From positions 89,711,001-89,775,000 of the forward strand of contig CM075354.1 of the NCBI GenBank assembly GCA_037693485.1: DNA of 64,000 bases, read 5' to 3'. The notes beneath the pieces are model-generated. The model was not told where the DNA came from. It saw only the letters and a list, made by a program, of their open reading frames with translations, and did no database searches. The translations under genes and the position numbers were made by a program. Within the stretch, counting starts at the first letter, position 1; the number at the start of each line of letters is the position of its first letter. The stretch comes from Kitagawia praeruptora (lineage: Eukaryota > Streptophyta > Magnoliopsida > Apiales > Apiaceae). This document shows positions 54,390 through 64,000 of the stretch, piece by piece.

Positions 54390-56424
54390 TCAGTTCCACA
54401 TCGCCCTCCCTGTTGTATTGAACAATGGCAATGCAATTTCCTCTTTAGTCTCCAAGCCACTTGAAGGAATCTCATACGGAGAATTCTCGATTCCCCTGTA
54501 ACTAACGATTCCTCCGAATTCATGTTCATGTAACTGGTACTTCTTTCGGAAAACAATCCCTTCCGGGGTTTCATCGTTTGAATTCTTCTCCACAAGTTCT
54601 TTAAACACCGATGACCTGAGGAGGAGGCTGAGTGCAGTTGGTGATGACTTGTTAGGAGCAGCAGGCATAATTGTATCAAAAAGCTCTTGCTTTGGCGGAA
54701 TTCCCATACCAAATGTGAAAGAATTTGGATTGAAGGATAATTCCGATTCCTTAACAGGATCAAGTGTCGAGGAGGATGCTGCTGATAATTCTTGAGGATC
54801 TGACGAAGTTCTTGGATCCTGAGAAGTAAGTGAATTGGCACCTGAAGTTCTAAGCCATCTTATGTAGGTGCTTAAGTCAAAATTTGTGACTGCATTGATT
54901 CCCCTATACTCAATTGCTGCAATATCATAAGCATGAGCAGCCTCTTCTTGAGTACCTGCAACACAATATTCAAATATCTCAGAACCTGAATTTATTCGCT
55001 CTTCATCCTTGTTCCTGTTATCCTGTAGTCAAGTTCTTAAACTTGGTTGTTTTAAACTTACTGTAAGTGCCAAGGTACAGATACTTGTTTCCAAACACCC
55101 TTCCGATTCGTGCTTCCCATCTACCATTGTGATGGTGCCTGCAGTTTTACAGACATGTGGAAAGGATTACATTCTTTGTGCAAGCTTATAGTCTACTATT
55201 ATAGAGAAAACAAGCATGTATTATATGCTTTATCGTTTAATGTTGAAATTTATGTACAACTCACCTTGCAACTCCTCTATATTTGGAAACACCTCTTGAG
55301 AAACCGCTGCTTCTCCTGTCATCAGCAGGATATAATGCCATTAAGTTTTTTGTTTCTAAAATGTCTATCACTAAGGCTTAGTCTACCAAAGGTTGAGGGT
55401 TCAAGTGTCATGGAGGGAAGTTTGTCCGGCGGTATTTACATATCTTGTAATTGACCTTACTGAAAAAGAAAACAAAATAGGCACTTCATACTTCAGTTAC
55501 CTTCTTAGTGAGGCCAGATACTCCTCTTTTGTTAAGCTTCGCATTATCTCAATTTCTTTTTCATAGTCAGAAACCTGAAAATGAAGAAAAGTTTACAAAC
55601 TTTTCTACTATAGAATCATAGACTCCACGGTCTTTTATACAAAATATAGTGATTCATGTCAGAAGTGTACCGGAAAATTCGTAAGTATTGATGTTCCCCA
55701 GTACTTGATGGCAGCTAAGTCATAAGATCTTGCTGCAGATTCTTCTTCATCATAAGCCCCTGATAAAAGAGATAGAAAACGTACAACTCGATCAGTCCAG
55801 TTTATCCAAATCTACTGCGATTAAAAAGTGAAACAAAGCAAAGACTGATAGGAGTATATATATATTCTACTTACCAAGGTAGACTGTTCCATGCCGAATA
55901 TAGAAACGCCCCCAAAGAAAAAATGGAAAAACAGATGCGCGTTAGTAATCAATAGTTATCTGACAAAACACATATTTATGTGAGATGATGTGATATCTAA
56001 CCTTGTTTGCCCTTCTTTCTCTGTGTCACATTCCATGAACCTTTATCCCACAAATGAGCTTCATATCGTCCAGTCCACCTATGTCTGTGATAGAAAAAAC
56101 ATCCTTTTAGCAGAACCGCCCATGAACTTAGCATGCAAACAAGTTTCATGTGTGTTCGTGTGTGTATCAAATCAAATTAGACCTGCTGACACCACGAAAT
56201 CTTGAACTTCTCTTGACAGTAGTAGTAGTCGTAGTAGCAGCAGCAGTAGGTGGATCAGCTAGTGGTAGCCCTGGAGGCTTACCTTGCTGTTGTTCAACAC
56301 CTTGAGCTAGTGAAGGAGATCTTCGTCGTCTTTTAACACACTTGGTCATCGAAATATCACTTTCCACATTGCACAAGCTCCTGCTTCCACTGCCTACTTC
56401 AGGTTTTATCAAGTTCATCTCCAT
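54390..56424 (-). CDS. AP2-family transcription factor, WRINKLED type (WRI3/WRI4-like)
   Basis: Eight exons (high to low): 56183-56424, 56002-56084, 55875-55883, 55671-55759, 55501-55574, 55265-55315, 55062-55138, 54390-54955, encoding 396 residues. Residues 26-36 carry a basic KCVKRRRR nuclear-type signal. AP2 domain 1 is about 75-139 (SSRFRGVSRHRWTGRYEAHL, GAYDEEESAARSYDLAAIKY). AP2 domain 2 is about 176-236 (KYRGVARHHHNGRWEARIG, GNKYLYLGTY, AAIEYRGINAVTNFDL). The third exon is only 9 nt and encodes VYL, a hallmark of WRI1-type genes. WRI proteins activate fatty-acid and cutin biosynthesis genes. Which WRI this is cannot be decided from sequence alone; the Ser-rich C-terminus and ALSLLLRSSVFKELVEKN motif favour WRI3/WRI4. 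All splice sites are GT..AG and no defect is seen. Confidence 0.93.
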
Positions 56425-56510
56425 TGTTCTGATATATCACAGTGTTATTCAACAGTTAATCAAGACGCGAATGAATGAAATGGTTTGGTTTGGTAGCTCC
56501 ACAAACTGAG

Positions 56511-56526
56511 GTATAAATATATAAAT
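56511..56526 (-). promoter_or_regulatory. Possible TATA box of the WRI-like gene
   Basis: On the minus strand TATTTATATATTTATA lies about 90-100 nt upstream of the start codon, a fitting place for the core promoter. Confidence 0.45.
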
Positions 56527-59500
56527 ACTTGTTTTTGTTTTTTAGCCAGATGTGAAAAAAAAATGGACAAAGTAGTTATCGATATTTACAAGTGCCCGGT
56601 TCATGATATTGTTTCACTTCTACTACTAATAGTCCAGCTATGGAGAAGAGAATTGTATGTTAAAAAATTAAATTGTTTGGCTTTTAGATATCATCGTCTC
56701 TGATTTGTTTCTCTCTTTATTCTTAACCTTCAAATCAAGCAGTTACATAACATCTTTTAGATATGATCGTTATCCCTGTCTTCATTCATACCTATATCTG
56801 CTCCTGGTAATTAGCTCGACTCAATGCGCAATTAACAAGTTAATTTAGAGATGCGAATCACATGAAAAATTAATGCATCTCTGCAGAACTTAAAATAGTT
56901 TTTTAAATAGCTTCACATTTCAAAAATAGGTATCAGTGACAAGGACCGAAAAAATCGTGTTTCACTGGTGTTGTAGGCCAAAAAAATGAGATTCACCTAT
57001 GTATAATACTTGTGTTTTGTTAGGTAATTTTGACGGAACATGCACTATGCTTAAAGGGTCATGCATTGCTGAGATAGGCACATCAGTTGATTTGCATATC
57101 AGAGATGCGCGACTCTTTTTCGCATTGGGCGGTCTTTCAAGGTATTTCCGAAGAAATTATGTACTCTAAACACGCGTGAGCACTGTAAAATTTTTAGTGT
57201 TGGTTCAACTTTTTCGACCAATATGTGTTGGCCAGAACATCATAAGTACTTGAGGTCATTGATCATTCAGCTCCATTTAGCGTTTTCTACCGTGAATTAT
57301 AATAATTAGTGAGCTTCTAGTTGTCTAATTATATATAACTTTCAAGTGTCAAATTAAGCAGCCATGCATTCCTATTATCCTATCCATGAAACGAGCTATC
57401 GAGCTGCACAAAAGTTCAAATTTGACAATACTAATAATCAATCCACATAAAGAGACGACAAACCCGGGTCTGCAATCTCTGGAGATATTGAAGTAGACAA
57501 ATCAAATTTTGGAATCATCATGTACAAGAAGCTCAAAAATTCCTTGTGATTTTGTTTTGTAGGAAAATAATGGCAAATCGAACATCTTATATGGAACAAT
57601 AATCGACAAATGGTAGATTAACATGATCTAATTGTGGTTTAGCATATTTCATAGGATTCTACGTCGATAAACCGTTCATGTCGTCTGAAGCTTAGTTGTT
57701 TCAATTATGTGGTGTGATACATGTTTGTTTGTGGGATAAAGATAAGAGTTGAATGAACTACAGTGATGGTGTTAACAATGCAGTTGATACTTCTTTTTTT
57801 TCTTTTTTTGGGTAATTGATGCTGTTGAATGTTGATACTTATTTTGATTTTCTTATATCAAAAATTAACTGTAATATGGTTATATTGGATTGTTTCCATA
57901 ATTTTTTTCTTTATATTACTACTTTCCGATGTAATCTGGACTTGGGCAGAGGCCGCATATTTTGCATAGCCATAATCTTTTTCAGAGTTATACATTCTCA
58001 ACTGTTGCTGAAAATTTTGATGATAAAAAAAAAAAAAACACTAAAGTGTGATAACTTTGGAGCAAAAATTGGGATTTAAATGACTATTTCATCACTCGAC
58101 TCAGATCCAACAAATTATCCAAATAAAAAATCTTTAATACTTAAAATATGTTGGAGTGGGCTAAACCTAGAAAAATTGTTAAAAATAACAGTTTTTTAAT
58201 CAAACAAATTGTAATTAACATTTTTTGGTATGCATGATAATTTTTATCAATTTAGTTACCCAAATCAAGCATGCATATCATGTCATCCATCACATATATG
58301 CATTTGATAAATGGGTAACATGTCCTGTTATCCATTCGACGAATGCATATCTTGTATAAATGAATTATCCATTCAGAAAATACATATCTGATCCGATATT
58401 TTTCACTTGTCCTTATCAAAATCGATATCTTTATATTTTTCGTCAGAAAAATTGTTATACATAACCATCACCCCTAAACCTATCATTGAATGTATTTTGT
58501 AAATCTGTAATAGAACATGGTTATGTCTCTTTTTTTTTTCGTTAACCAGTTCTGAATCTGATGCCTTTTTGGATTGTCAACTAACCACTCCGTTCAAATC
58601 CTTAACATTCCCTTCAGTTGTACAACAGATAACAGATCGAATGAATCCCAAAATTGATCGAACTCTGGTGTCATGTAAACTTATCCGTTCATCTAATTTT
58701 TTAAGATACAATAAAATTTCAATAAATTAATATTTGATAAATTAATAGCCTTTTAACGTAATAATTTTTTCCGGTCCTAACTTGGACCAATTAAAAAAAT
58801 AATAAAAATAATTAATTTTGATAAGATAATAGAATAATAATTATTTTGAAAAATCTTAACTAAATATATGATCCCAGTAACATTATAAATTAATCATTTC
58901 CTTAGAATCATAAATATATGCCTATTACATCATTGTAAAATATGATTTTGGTGTTGTCTGTTTTCTCTTGAAATTTAAATATTTATGAAACTTATTCTTA
59001 ACCGTTCTTATTGCATTCAAAAGCTCGAGAGTGGTGATTTCGTATTACATCAAAAAATTATTAAATATTTTTATGTATTGAGTGCTTATTTACGTGTAAC
59101 ATGCTCCAAAGATGATGTTCGCAATCTCTTCTATACGTACTCTCGATGCATGTGATCTCTGAATTTGATTCATTTTCATTCGGATTAAGATAATCTGATA
59201 GACTATTGACATCCATTTTATTACGATAATCTAGATCATTAACATCTCCTCAAATTCATTAATGTCTTATTTAGAATTGTAGGTTCATTTTTATTTTTAT
59301 TTTATTTTTTTTGGTGAAAATGATCAAGAGATCACGGTGAATTTCTCATTCATGAATTGAATCGAAATACAATAATCGTACAAGGGGATTTATTAATTCA
59401 AGAAAATTCATCATCTAACCGAAAAACACGCATGTTGCCTCCGAACGTTTAGACAATAAAACATTTAAGTCTGAAAGGAAGAACCCCACAATAGAAAGAC

Positions 59501-59933
59501 CTCGTTAAAAACCCTCAAGAGCAAAATCCTGTGGGAAAAACTCAAGGGGAAAAAAGAGTGCCCTCAAAGTATATAAATACATCATTTACAAATTTTTCAA
59601 AAAATAATCAAAACTAATTGTTGCTTATGTGAATCCCCATTGCCATCAGTTATTGCCGCATACTTTCTTTATTTTCCTCTTCATCTTGACTGTTTCATTA
59701 CTGCAGGTCACCACCTCTGCCTTTATAGCATACAATTTACTTTGTAGCATACTATTTAGAACAAGAATTTAATGTCTTATAATAGAAATCCATAAAATCC
59801 TGAAGAAAAAAAAAGAACAAACGAATCAAAGAGAACATAAGTCGATATATAAAAAGATTATATATGTTATAAAAATAATAAAGGAAAGTATATCCAATAA
59901 AAAATTACGGTTGAAAACGTGTGTGTATATATT

Positions 59934-60193
59934 TCATAAGAAAAAGAAATAAAATAAAGTCTAACCAATGAAATTTTTCGTTAGACACTAAACTAAATCA
60001 TATATAGAAAATATGACTTAAAGGAAATAGACAAGCCAACCAAATGGCACTTGATTTCCTCTATCATAAGAAAAAGAAATAAAATAAAGTCTAACCAATG
60101 AAATTTTTCGTTAGACACTAAAGTAAATCATATATAGAAAATATGACTTAAAGGAAATAGACAAGCCAACCAAATGACACTTGATTTCCTCTA
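59934..60193. repeat. Tandem duplication of a 130-bp segment
   Basis: 59934-60063 and 60064-60193 start TCATAAGAAAAAGAAATAAA and differ at two positions by eye. A recent duplication. Confidence 0.92.
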
Positions 60194-60464
60194 CAAGGCC
60201 AAAATATATGCCATCATTATTGGCCACCCATAAATGGTACAAAATCGCCATTAATCATTAATGACATAATTAGGCATTGAACATGTTAAAAGAAATCAAT
60301 TAATACACAAAAATTTAAAACTAAAAACATTTAACCTCTCCAAATCTATCTATTCTATTATATATATAATAGGCCAACACAAGAAAAAAATGGTGAGACT
60401 TTTTAATGTACATGAAAAGTCCAGTTTGCCCCTCATCTCAATTTTTTGAAAAAATTGTGGTTGG

Positions 60465-60522
60465 TGGGAATGGAACTTGGGTCTCCAAGTTAATTTATGC
60501 TTCCTTTTACCACTACACCACT
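60465..60522 (-). other. tRNA-like A and B boxes, possible SINE head
   Basis: Minus strand: TGGTGTAGTGGT (A-box-like, 60509-60520) and GTTCCATTCCC (B-box-like, 60467-60477), about 34 nt apart, as in tRNA-derived Pol III promoters. I cannot fold a proper tRNA and see no clear SINE tail. Confidence 0.3.
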
Positions 60523-60882
60523 CAATCACATGTGTTTTGAATCAAACACAATATAGATGCATGTGTGTATGAATATTTTAATTAGTACGACACACTAATA
60601 ATTTTTTGTACTGATTTTACTTTTACATTTATTGATTTAGACTATAATATATTATATCAAAATATTAATTATTTGTACATAATATATGATTTGATTATAT
60701 TATAAAATTGTATTAACAATAACAATCAACATAATAATAATAATAAATTACTATATAACTTTTATTCTTTTAAACAACCTAAGCACTCATATATACGTGT
60801 TTTCAATAATACACATGATATCTCTATGTGTACCGTACAAGCGGGCAATATTTGGTTTTATATAAAGAAAAAAAATGAAATG

Positions 60883-61266
60883 TGTTGGAGGCCCACTTCC
60901 TTAGTGGACCGAACCGAAGGCCCATAATCAAAATCCGAATCCGAATGTAAGTCCACATTCGTCCGGCCCATTTGGGGTATAACGGTCGCATTTTTGCACT
61001 TCCCTAGAATGTGGGACATAACCAAAAACGTGGCCAACTCCCCTGTAACTGTCCAATGAAAGGAAATAAGTTAAGTCAGGTTTGATTTGATCGTTCATAC
61101 ACAATTCTACTCACAACACAAACATTCTACGTTCTAAATTATCTTACCAAAAACCGACTAATTTATTCTCACACCGGAGGTGAATCGGGGGGGGGGGCAA
61201 ACCCTCGCATTCTTCTCATTTGCAGGTCCGACCGAATCAAGGTCCGGCAGAAATCCAGCCGTAACA
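60883..61266 (+). repeat. 5' LTR of Tat-like element 2 (about 384 bp)
   Basis: It begins TGTTGGAGGCCCAC and ends CAGCCGTAACA just before the primer site. The start could be 2 bases earlier (TGTGTTGG). It has a run of ten G at 61188-61197. There is no second LTR to compare. Confidence 0.7.
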
Positions 61267-61268
61267 TT

Positions 61269-61286
61269 TGGCACCGTCTGTGGGAA
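61269..61286 (+). promoter_or_regulatory. Primer-binding site of Tat-like element 2
   Basis: TGGCACCGTCTGTGGGAA, 2 nt after the LTR. It differs by one base from the site at 46835. Confidence 0.8.
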
Positions 61287-61324
61287 CGTAGAGATACGTT
61301 TTGTGTTGAGTTCTACCATCAATC

Positions 61325-62070
61325 ATGACGAATGAAACCGAAATACCAGTAGCTGATAATAGCACAGTGGCTGAAAACAGCCGCACCACTCCTCCCCTGA
61401 TCCCAAGGACAGCTCCCATCACCCCAAGGCTGTTAACTTTTGATGAAGAAGGAGATATGCCGTCTCCTGAAGAACAACAGGAGATGCTCATGAAATGGCG
61501 AGAAGAACAAAAGGCCAAGGGGAAGCGAAAGGAAATGGAAAAAGAAAGGAGCAGTAGGGAGGCCGAATGTCTGGCCAAGAAAAGGGAGGTCGATCGCTTG
61601 AGGCTAGAGGCACTAAAGCTCCAAAGGGAGGAGATTGAGTTGCAAGAGAAAGCGCTCCGCGAGCCTTTAGAAGCCGAAAACCCGGAGTTGGATGATCGAA
61701 GAGATAAGAGACCGAGGACTAGAAATGATGAAGACGAGTCAGGGGACTCTGAATCAAATTCTAGGAGAACCCGGTCGAAGGTAGTGTATTCCTCTGATTC
61801 GGAGGAAGAAGGTCCACATATGGATGACCGTATCCGTAGGATTGAGAAGGCTATGATTGAAGAAAGAAGGGTCAGCCACGAGCCAGTGGTGACCGAGGAT
61901 GTTGAACAGTTTCGACCCCCACCAGGAAGGCAGTTTCCAAAGATGAACAAATTCAATGGGAAAGGAGACCCCGAAGACCATTGTGAGAAGTATGAATCGC
62001 TCATGACTGGTATGGGGCATTGTGATGTGATGCTTTGCAAGATGTTCAAGACATACCTCAAGGGGAACGC
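61325..62070 (+). pseudogene. Tat-like element 2 gag, N-terminal part (interrupted)
   Basis: ATG 61325 (MTNETEIPVADN). Residues about 50-115 are a highly charged coiled coil (KAKGKRKEMEKERSSREAEC, LQREEIELQEKALREPLEA). An acidic/basic linker (RRDKRPRTRNDEDESGDSES) follows. The Gag core then begins at about residue 200 (FPKMNKFNGKGDPEDHCEKY). The frame reaches GNADKW and is then replaced by the LTR of the inserted Athila element, which adds 16 alien codons to a stop at 62119. Truncated, so nonfunctional. Confidence 0.85.
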
Positions 62071-63693
62071 TGATAAGTGGATTTTATATCCACTAAATTA
62101 CCTTCCGTTTGGACTTTAGTCGTTTGCAAGTTCTCAAGTTTCGTTGTCATTTAATATGTTTTTATGTAATTTGTGTAGGTTGTGTCGTTGTAGACATTTT
62201 GGGCTAAAACAATATTATGGTGGTATGAATTTAATTTTAAGATGGTGCAAGAAAATCAGAGCAAGGAAAGCAGCATGCAGTTTAGGCATTCCAGGAGATG
62301 TTGGGGGCTTTGGCACAGATGTTGGGCGCCATTTCGCACACAGGGTGGAAAAAAATGTTGTCCAGGAGCTTTTGGGCGCTCTTGCGCGTGCTAGGGGCGC
62401 AGTTGCGCGAGGTTGGGAGCAACGGCTCTAGGAATGGCGCTATTACGCGCGCGGGGGAGGAATTCCAGGGAGTTTTGAGCGCCATTGCGCGTGTCCTGGG
62501 CGCAGCTGCGCGGTCTTGGGCCTGTTCGAGGCACTGTTGCGCAGTTATGGAGCGCCGTTGCCCTTGGTTTAGGCGCTATTGCGCGTAGTCTAGGTGCATG
62601 AACGCTTTGGTGTGGTTTGAGTTATTTTTTCTGTGCCTTGTACCGGGTCAATTGTTTTGGGCCTATTTTAGGGCATCTTTATATGTAATATCTAGACTCT
62701 AAAAAACATTATCTATCGTTGTTCTTAGTTTTTTCTTAGCGACTATCAACACTTTTCATCTAGATTTCAAGAACAATTTCAAGGAATTTCTCCAAGCTAG
62801 TGACAAGCAAGGATTATTCTTTGGAACCTTTGTACTCTTCTATTTTGGGGATTTAATTCTAAACCTTATTTCTTCTTCTATTTTTACTTGTTTATTTTAG
62901 AATTATGTTTTCCATAGAACCCATGATGGCAATTAGGTCAATTATGGGCTAATTCGTTATCATGGGGTTTTAATGGATTTTGCTATGGATTCTAGTAATT
63001 GAGTGTTTTTATGCCTTGGTGTGTGATTGATTGTATTGATTGCCTAGTATGTTTATGCTTATTCGTTATAATTGAGTCGCGAACACTTGTAATTGTTTGT
63101 TTAATCCTAGTGAATGCGAAAGTGGATCTAGGGTTTAGAACAATTCATGCTAGCATAGGTTTTTGCATGTGAAGAACATGTATTAATTTGTGGTGTAATT
63201 CTAACCGTCTTGCATCGACTATGTGATTTAATGGGTGCTTGATTTTCAACCGGTATGTGTTCAATTGCTATAGACATATAGGGACTACACATATTTGGTG
63301 ACTACTTGACTTCTATCAATTGTGGATGATCAGTAGGATGGTATATGCACAACGAAAGTTGGTGTGTATCAGTTTAGTGCATCTAATCAGTAATCAACTC
63401 TGTCACATGCTAGGCTAAAGGGCATAAGATTCTAGATGAAGTAGTAAATGAAATTGAAATCCCATGTTTGTTTATTATAAAGTTAAAGTTAAGTTATTTC
63501 CTCGTAATTGGCTTAGTTGGTAATTGATCTTTAGTAAATCAAAACCAAAATTGTGATTGTCTTAGCAGTGAGTGTAAATCATAAGCTGGTGCATAAGTGA
63601 ACATAACAAACAATTCGAGTCTCTGTGGGAACGAATCCTATTTACTCTATATTACTTGTTGACCACGTTCTCTTGCGTGAATAAGTGCGAACA
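62071..63693 (+). repeat. 5' LTR of Athila-like element 2 (about 1623 bp)
   Basis: It begins TGATAAGTGG with the terminal palindrome and ends GTGCGAACA. 62290-62600 is unusually GC-rich for the window, with repeated GGCGC...TTGCGC words. Apart from the first about 27 bp it shares little with the LTR at 18309-19555, so the two elements are different families. The right end is placed by analogy with copy 1. Confidence 0.75.
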
Positions 63694-63699
63694 AGTTTT

Positions 63700-63717
63700 T
63701 GGCGCCGCTGCCGGGGA
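63700..63717 (+). promoter_or_regulatory. Primer-binding site of Athila-like element 2
   Basis: TGGCGCCGCTGCCGGGGA, the same site as at 9178 with one difference at its last base. 6 nt after the LTR. Confidence 0.85.
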
Positions 63718-63836
63718 CTCGGTTCATTGTTTGTTTAGTTTATGATCTTGTCATCAATTTGGATTAAATTCACTGACTCAGACGTTTTTTCTCACTCATT
63801 TACTTTGGGGTTTCTCGGGTACTATCTTGAGCGTGT

Positions 63837-64000
63837 ATGCTTACTCGATCTCAAGCTCGTAAAGAAAATCTGGAAGAAGAGAAGCACGAAGAGGAATTAG
63901 TGGAGGACAGTGAAGAAGAGTTGGTAGTTACTGGAGAAATGGCAGATAACAAGGCGATGAAGGAATATTCTCAGCCCAAGATTAATGATATTCAGTCAAG
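63837..64000 (+). CDS. Athila-like element 2 gag, first 54 codons (runs off window)
   Basis: ATG 63837 opens MLTRSQARKENLEEEKHEEE, an acidic N-terminus usual for Athila gag. A second ATG (MADNKAMKEYSQPK) is in the same frame at 63939. Open to the window end. It lies 120 nt after the primer site. Too little is visible to judge integrity. Confidence 0.7.
   Translation, partial: MLTRSQARKENLEEEKHEEELVEDSEEELVVTGEMADNKAMKEYSQPKINDIQS

Larger units (their letters stand above)
56527..60882. other. Intergenic region upstream of the WRI-like gene
   Basis: 4.4 kb, A+T-rich, with no frame that looks like a gene. It contains a 130-bp tandem duplication (59934-60193) and a tRNA-like segment (60465-60522). 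An AATAAATTAATATTTGATAA stretch near 58717-58750 may be old transposon. The 5' part presumably includes WRI-like promoter elements that I cannot name. Confidence 0.6.
60883..62070 (+). mobile_element. Second Tat-like gypsy element, 5' part
   Basis: A 5' LTR, primer site and gag start are present. Gag is cut at 62070 by the Athila-like element 2. The last five bases before the cut (AACGC) should reappear after that element outside the window. It is a different family from the element at 46312: LTR and gag differ, though the primer site is similar. Confidence 0.85.
62071..64000 (+). mobile_element. Athila-like element 2, 5' part
   Basis: LTR start TGATAAGTGGATTTTATATC, the same as Athila copy 1, then primer site and gag start. 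It continues beyond the window. It is inserted in gag of Tat-like element 2. Confidence 0.87.

Noticed and set aside
56167..56424. First WRI exon continued past 56183 (SNLI end)
   Set aside because: The four residues come from reading into intron 1; a GT donor and the conserved HRWTGRYEAH continuation at 56084 fix the exon end.
61237..62061. 274-codon minus-strand frame opposite Tat-like gag
   Set aside because: Ser-rich shadow caused by Glu/Arg-rich codons on the plus strand.
62144..62588. Open frames in the GC-rich part of the Athila 2 LTR
   Set aside because: Repetitive Ala/Arg/Gly translation of GCGC words inside an LTR, with no start context or homology.

Overview
This is plant nuclear DNA, almost certainly from a eudicot with a large, transposon-rich genome. 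The evidence is Ty1/copia (including Sirevirus-type) and Ty3/gypsy (Athila-like and Tat-like) LTR retrotransposons, hAT, Stowaway and Helitron elements, A+T-rich introns with GT..AG splice sites, and two plant nuclear genes. The style of the Sirevirus and Athila proteins makes me suspect Apiaceae or a relative, but that is only an impression.

Layout. 1-24422 is a stack of nested LTR retrotransposons. A Ty1/copia element (outer shell, 19556-24422) was split by an Athila-like gypsy element (8510-19555). The 5' LTR of that element was in turn split by a Sirevirus-type copia element, whose 3' part is 1-8509. The Sirevirus carries a 748-bp hAT MITE inside its pol (1399-2146). The outer copia carries a solo LTR (19982-21501) and a second hAT MITE inside its 3' LTR (23578-24284). 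Where both flanks lie in the window, each insertion is supported by a target-site duplication, and the interrupted reading frame continues on the other side.

The outer copia LTR ends only 78 bp before the start codon of a host gene with 13 exons, a DUF1664-family membrane/coiled-coil protein (24501-41960, + strand). Its fifth intron is 7.4 kb. That intron holds a decayed hAT transposase gene (minus strand), and inside it a complete 4.2-kb LTR retrotransposon (28161-32373, minus strand). This retrotransposon is the most unusual object in the window. It has 342-bp LTRs, an initiator-Met-tRNA-type primer site, a polypurine tract and an AATTC target duplication. It encodes one open frame of 1204 codons in which a Gag domain is followed by an alpha-tubulin N-terminal piece, a piece of EF-1-alpha, and about 440 codons of CNOT10 (a CCR4-NOT subunit). 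In effect, most of pol has been replaced by captured host transcripts.

41961-54389 is a transposon cluster: Stowaway and Helitron relatives, plus a very young Tat-like gypsy element (46312-53627) whose 521-bp LTRs differ at one base although its pol is wrecked. 54390-56424 (minus) is the second host gene, an AP2-family transcription factor of the WRINKLED type with two AP2 domains and the 9-nt VYL mini-exon. After about 4.4 kb of quiet intergenic DNA, 60883-62070 is the 5' end of another Tat-like element. It is interrupted at 62071 by a second Athila-like element that runs off the window end.

Functionally, only the DUF1664 and WRI-like genes look like ordinary host genes. The rest is mobile DNA: some of it dead (Sirevirus, both copias, Athila 1, hAT gene), some young and probably trans-mobilised (Tat-like element, chimeric gag-host-gene element).
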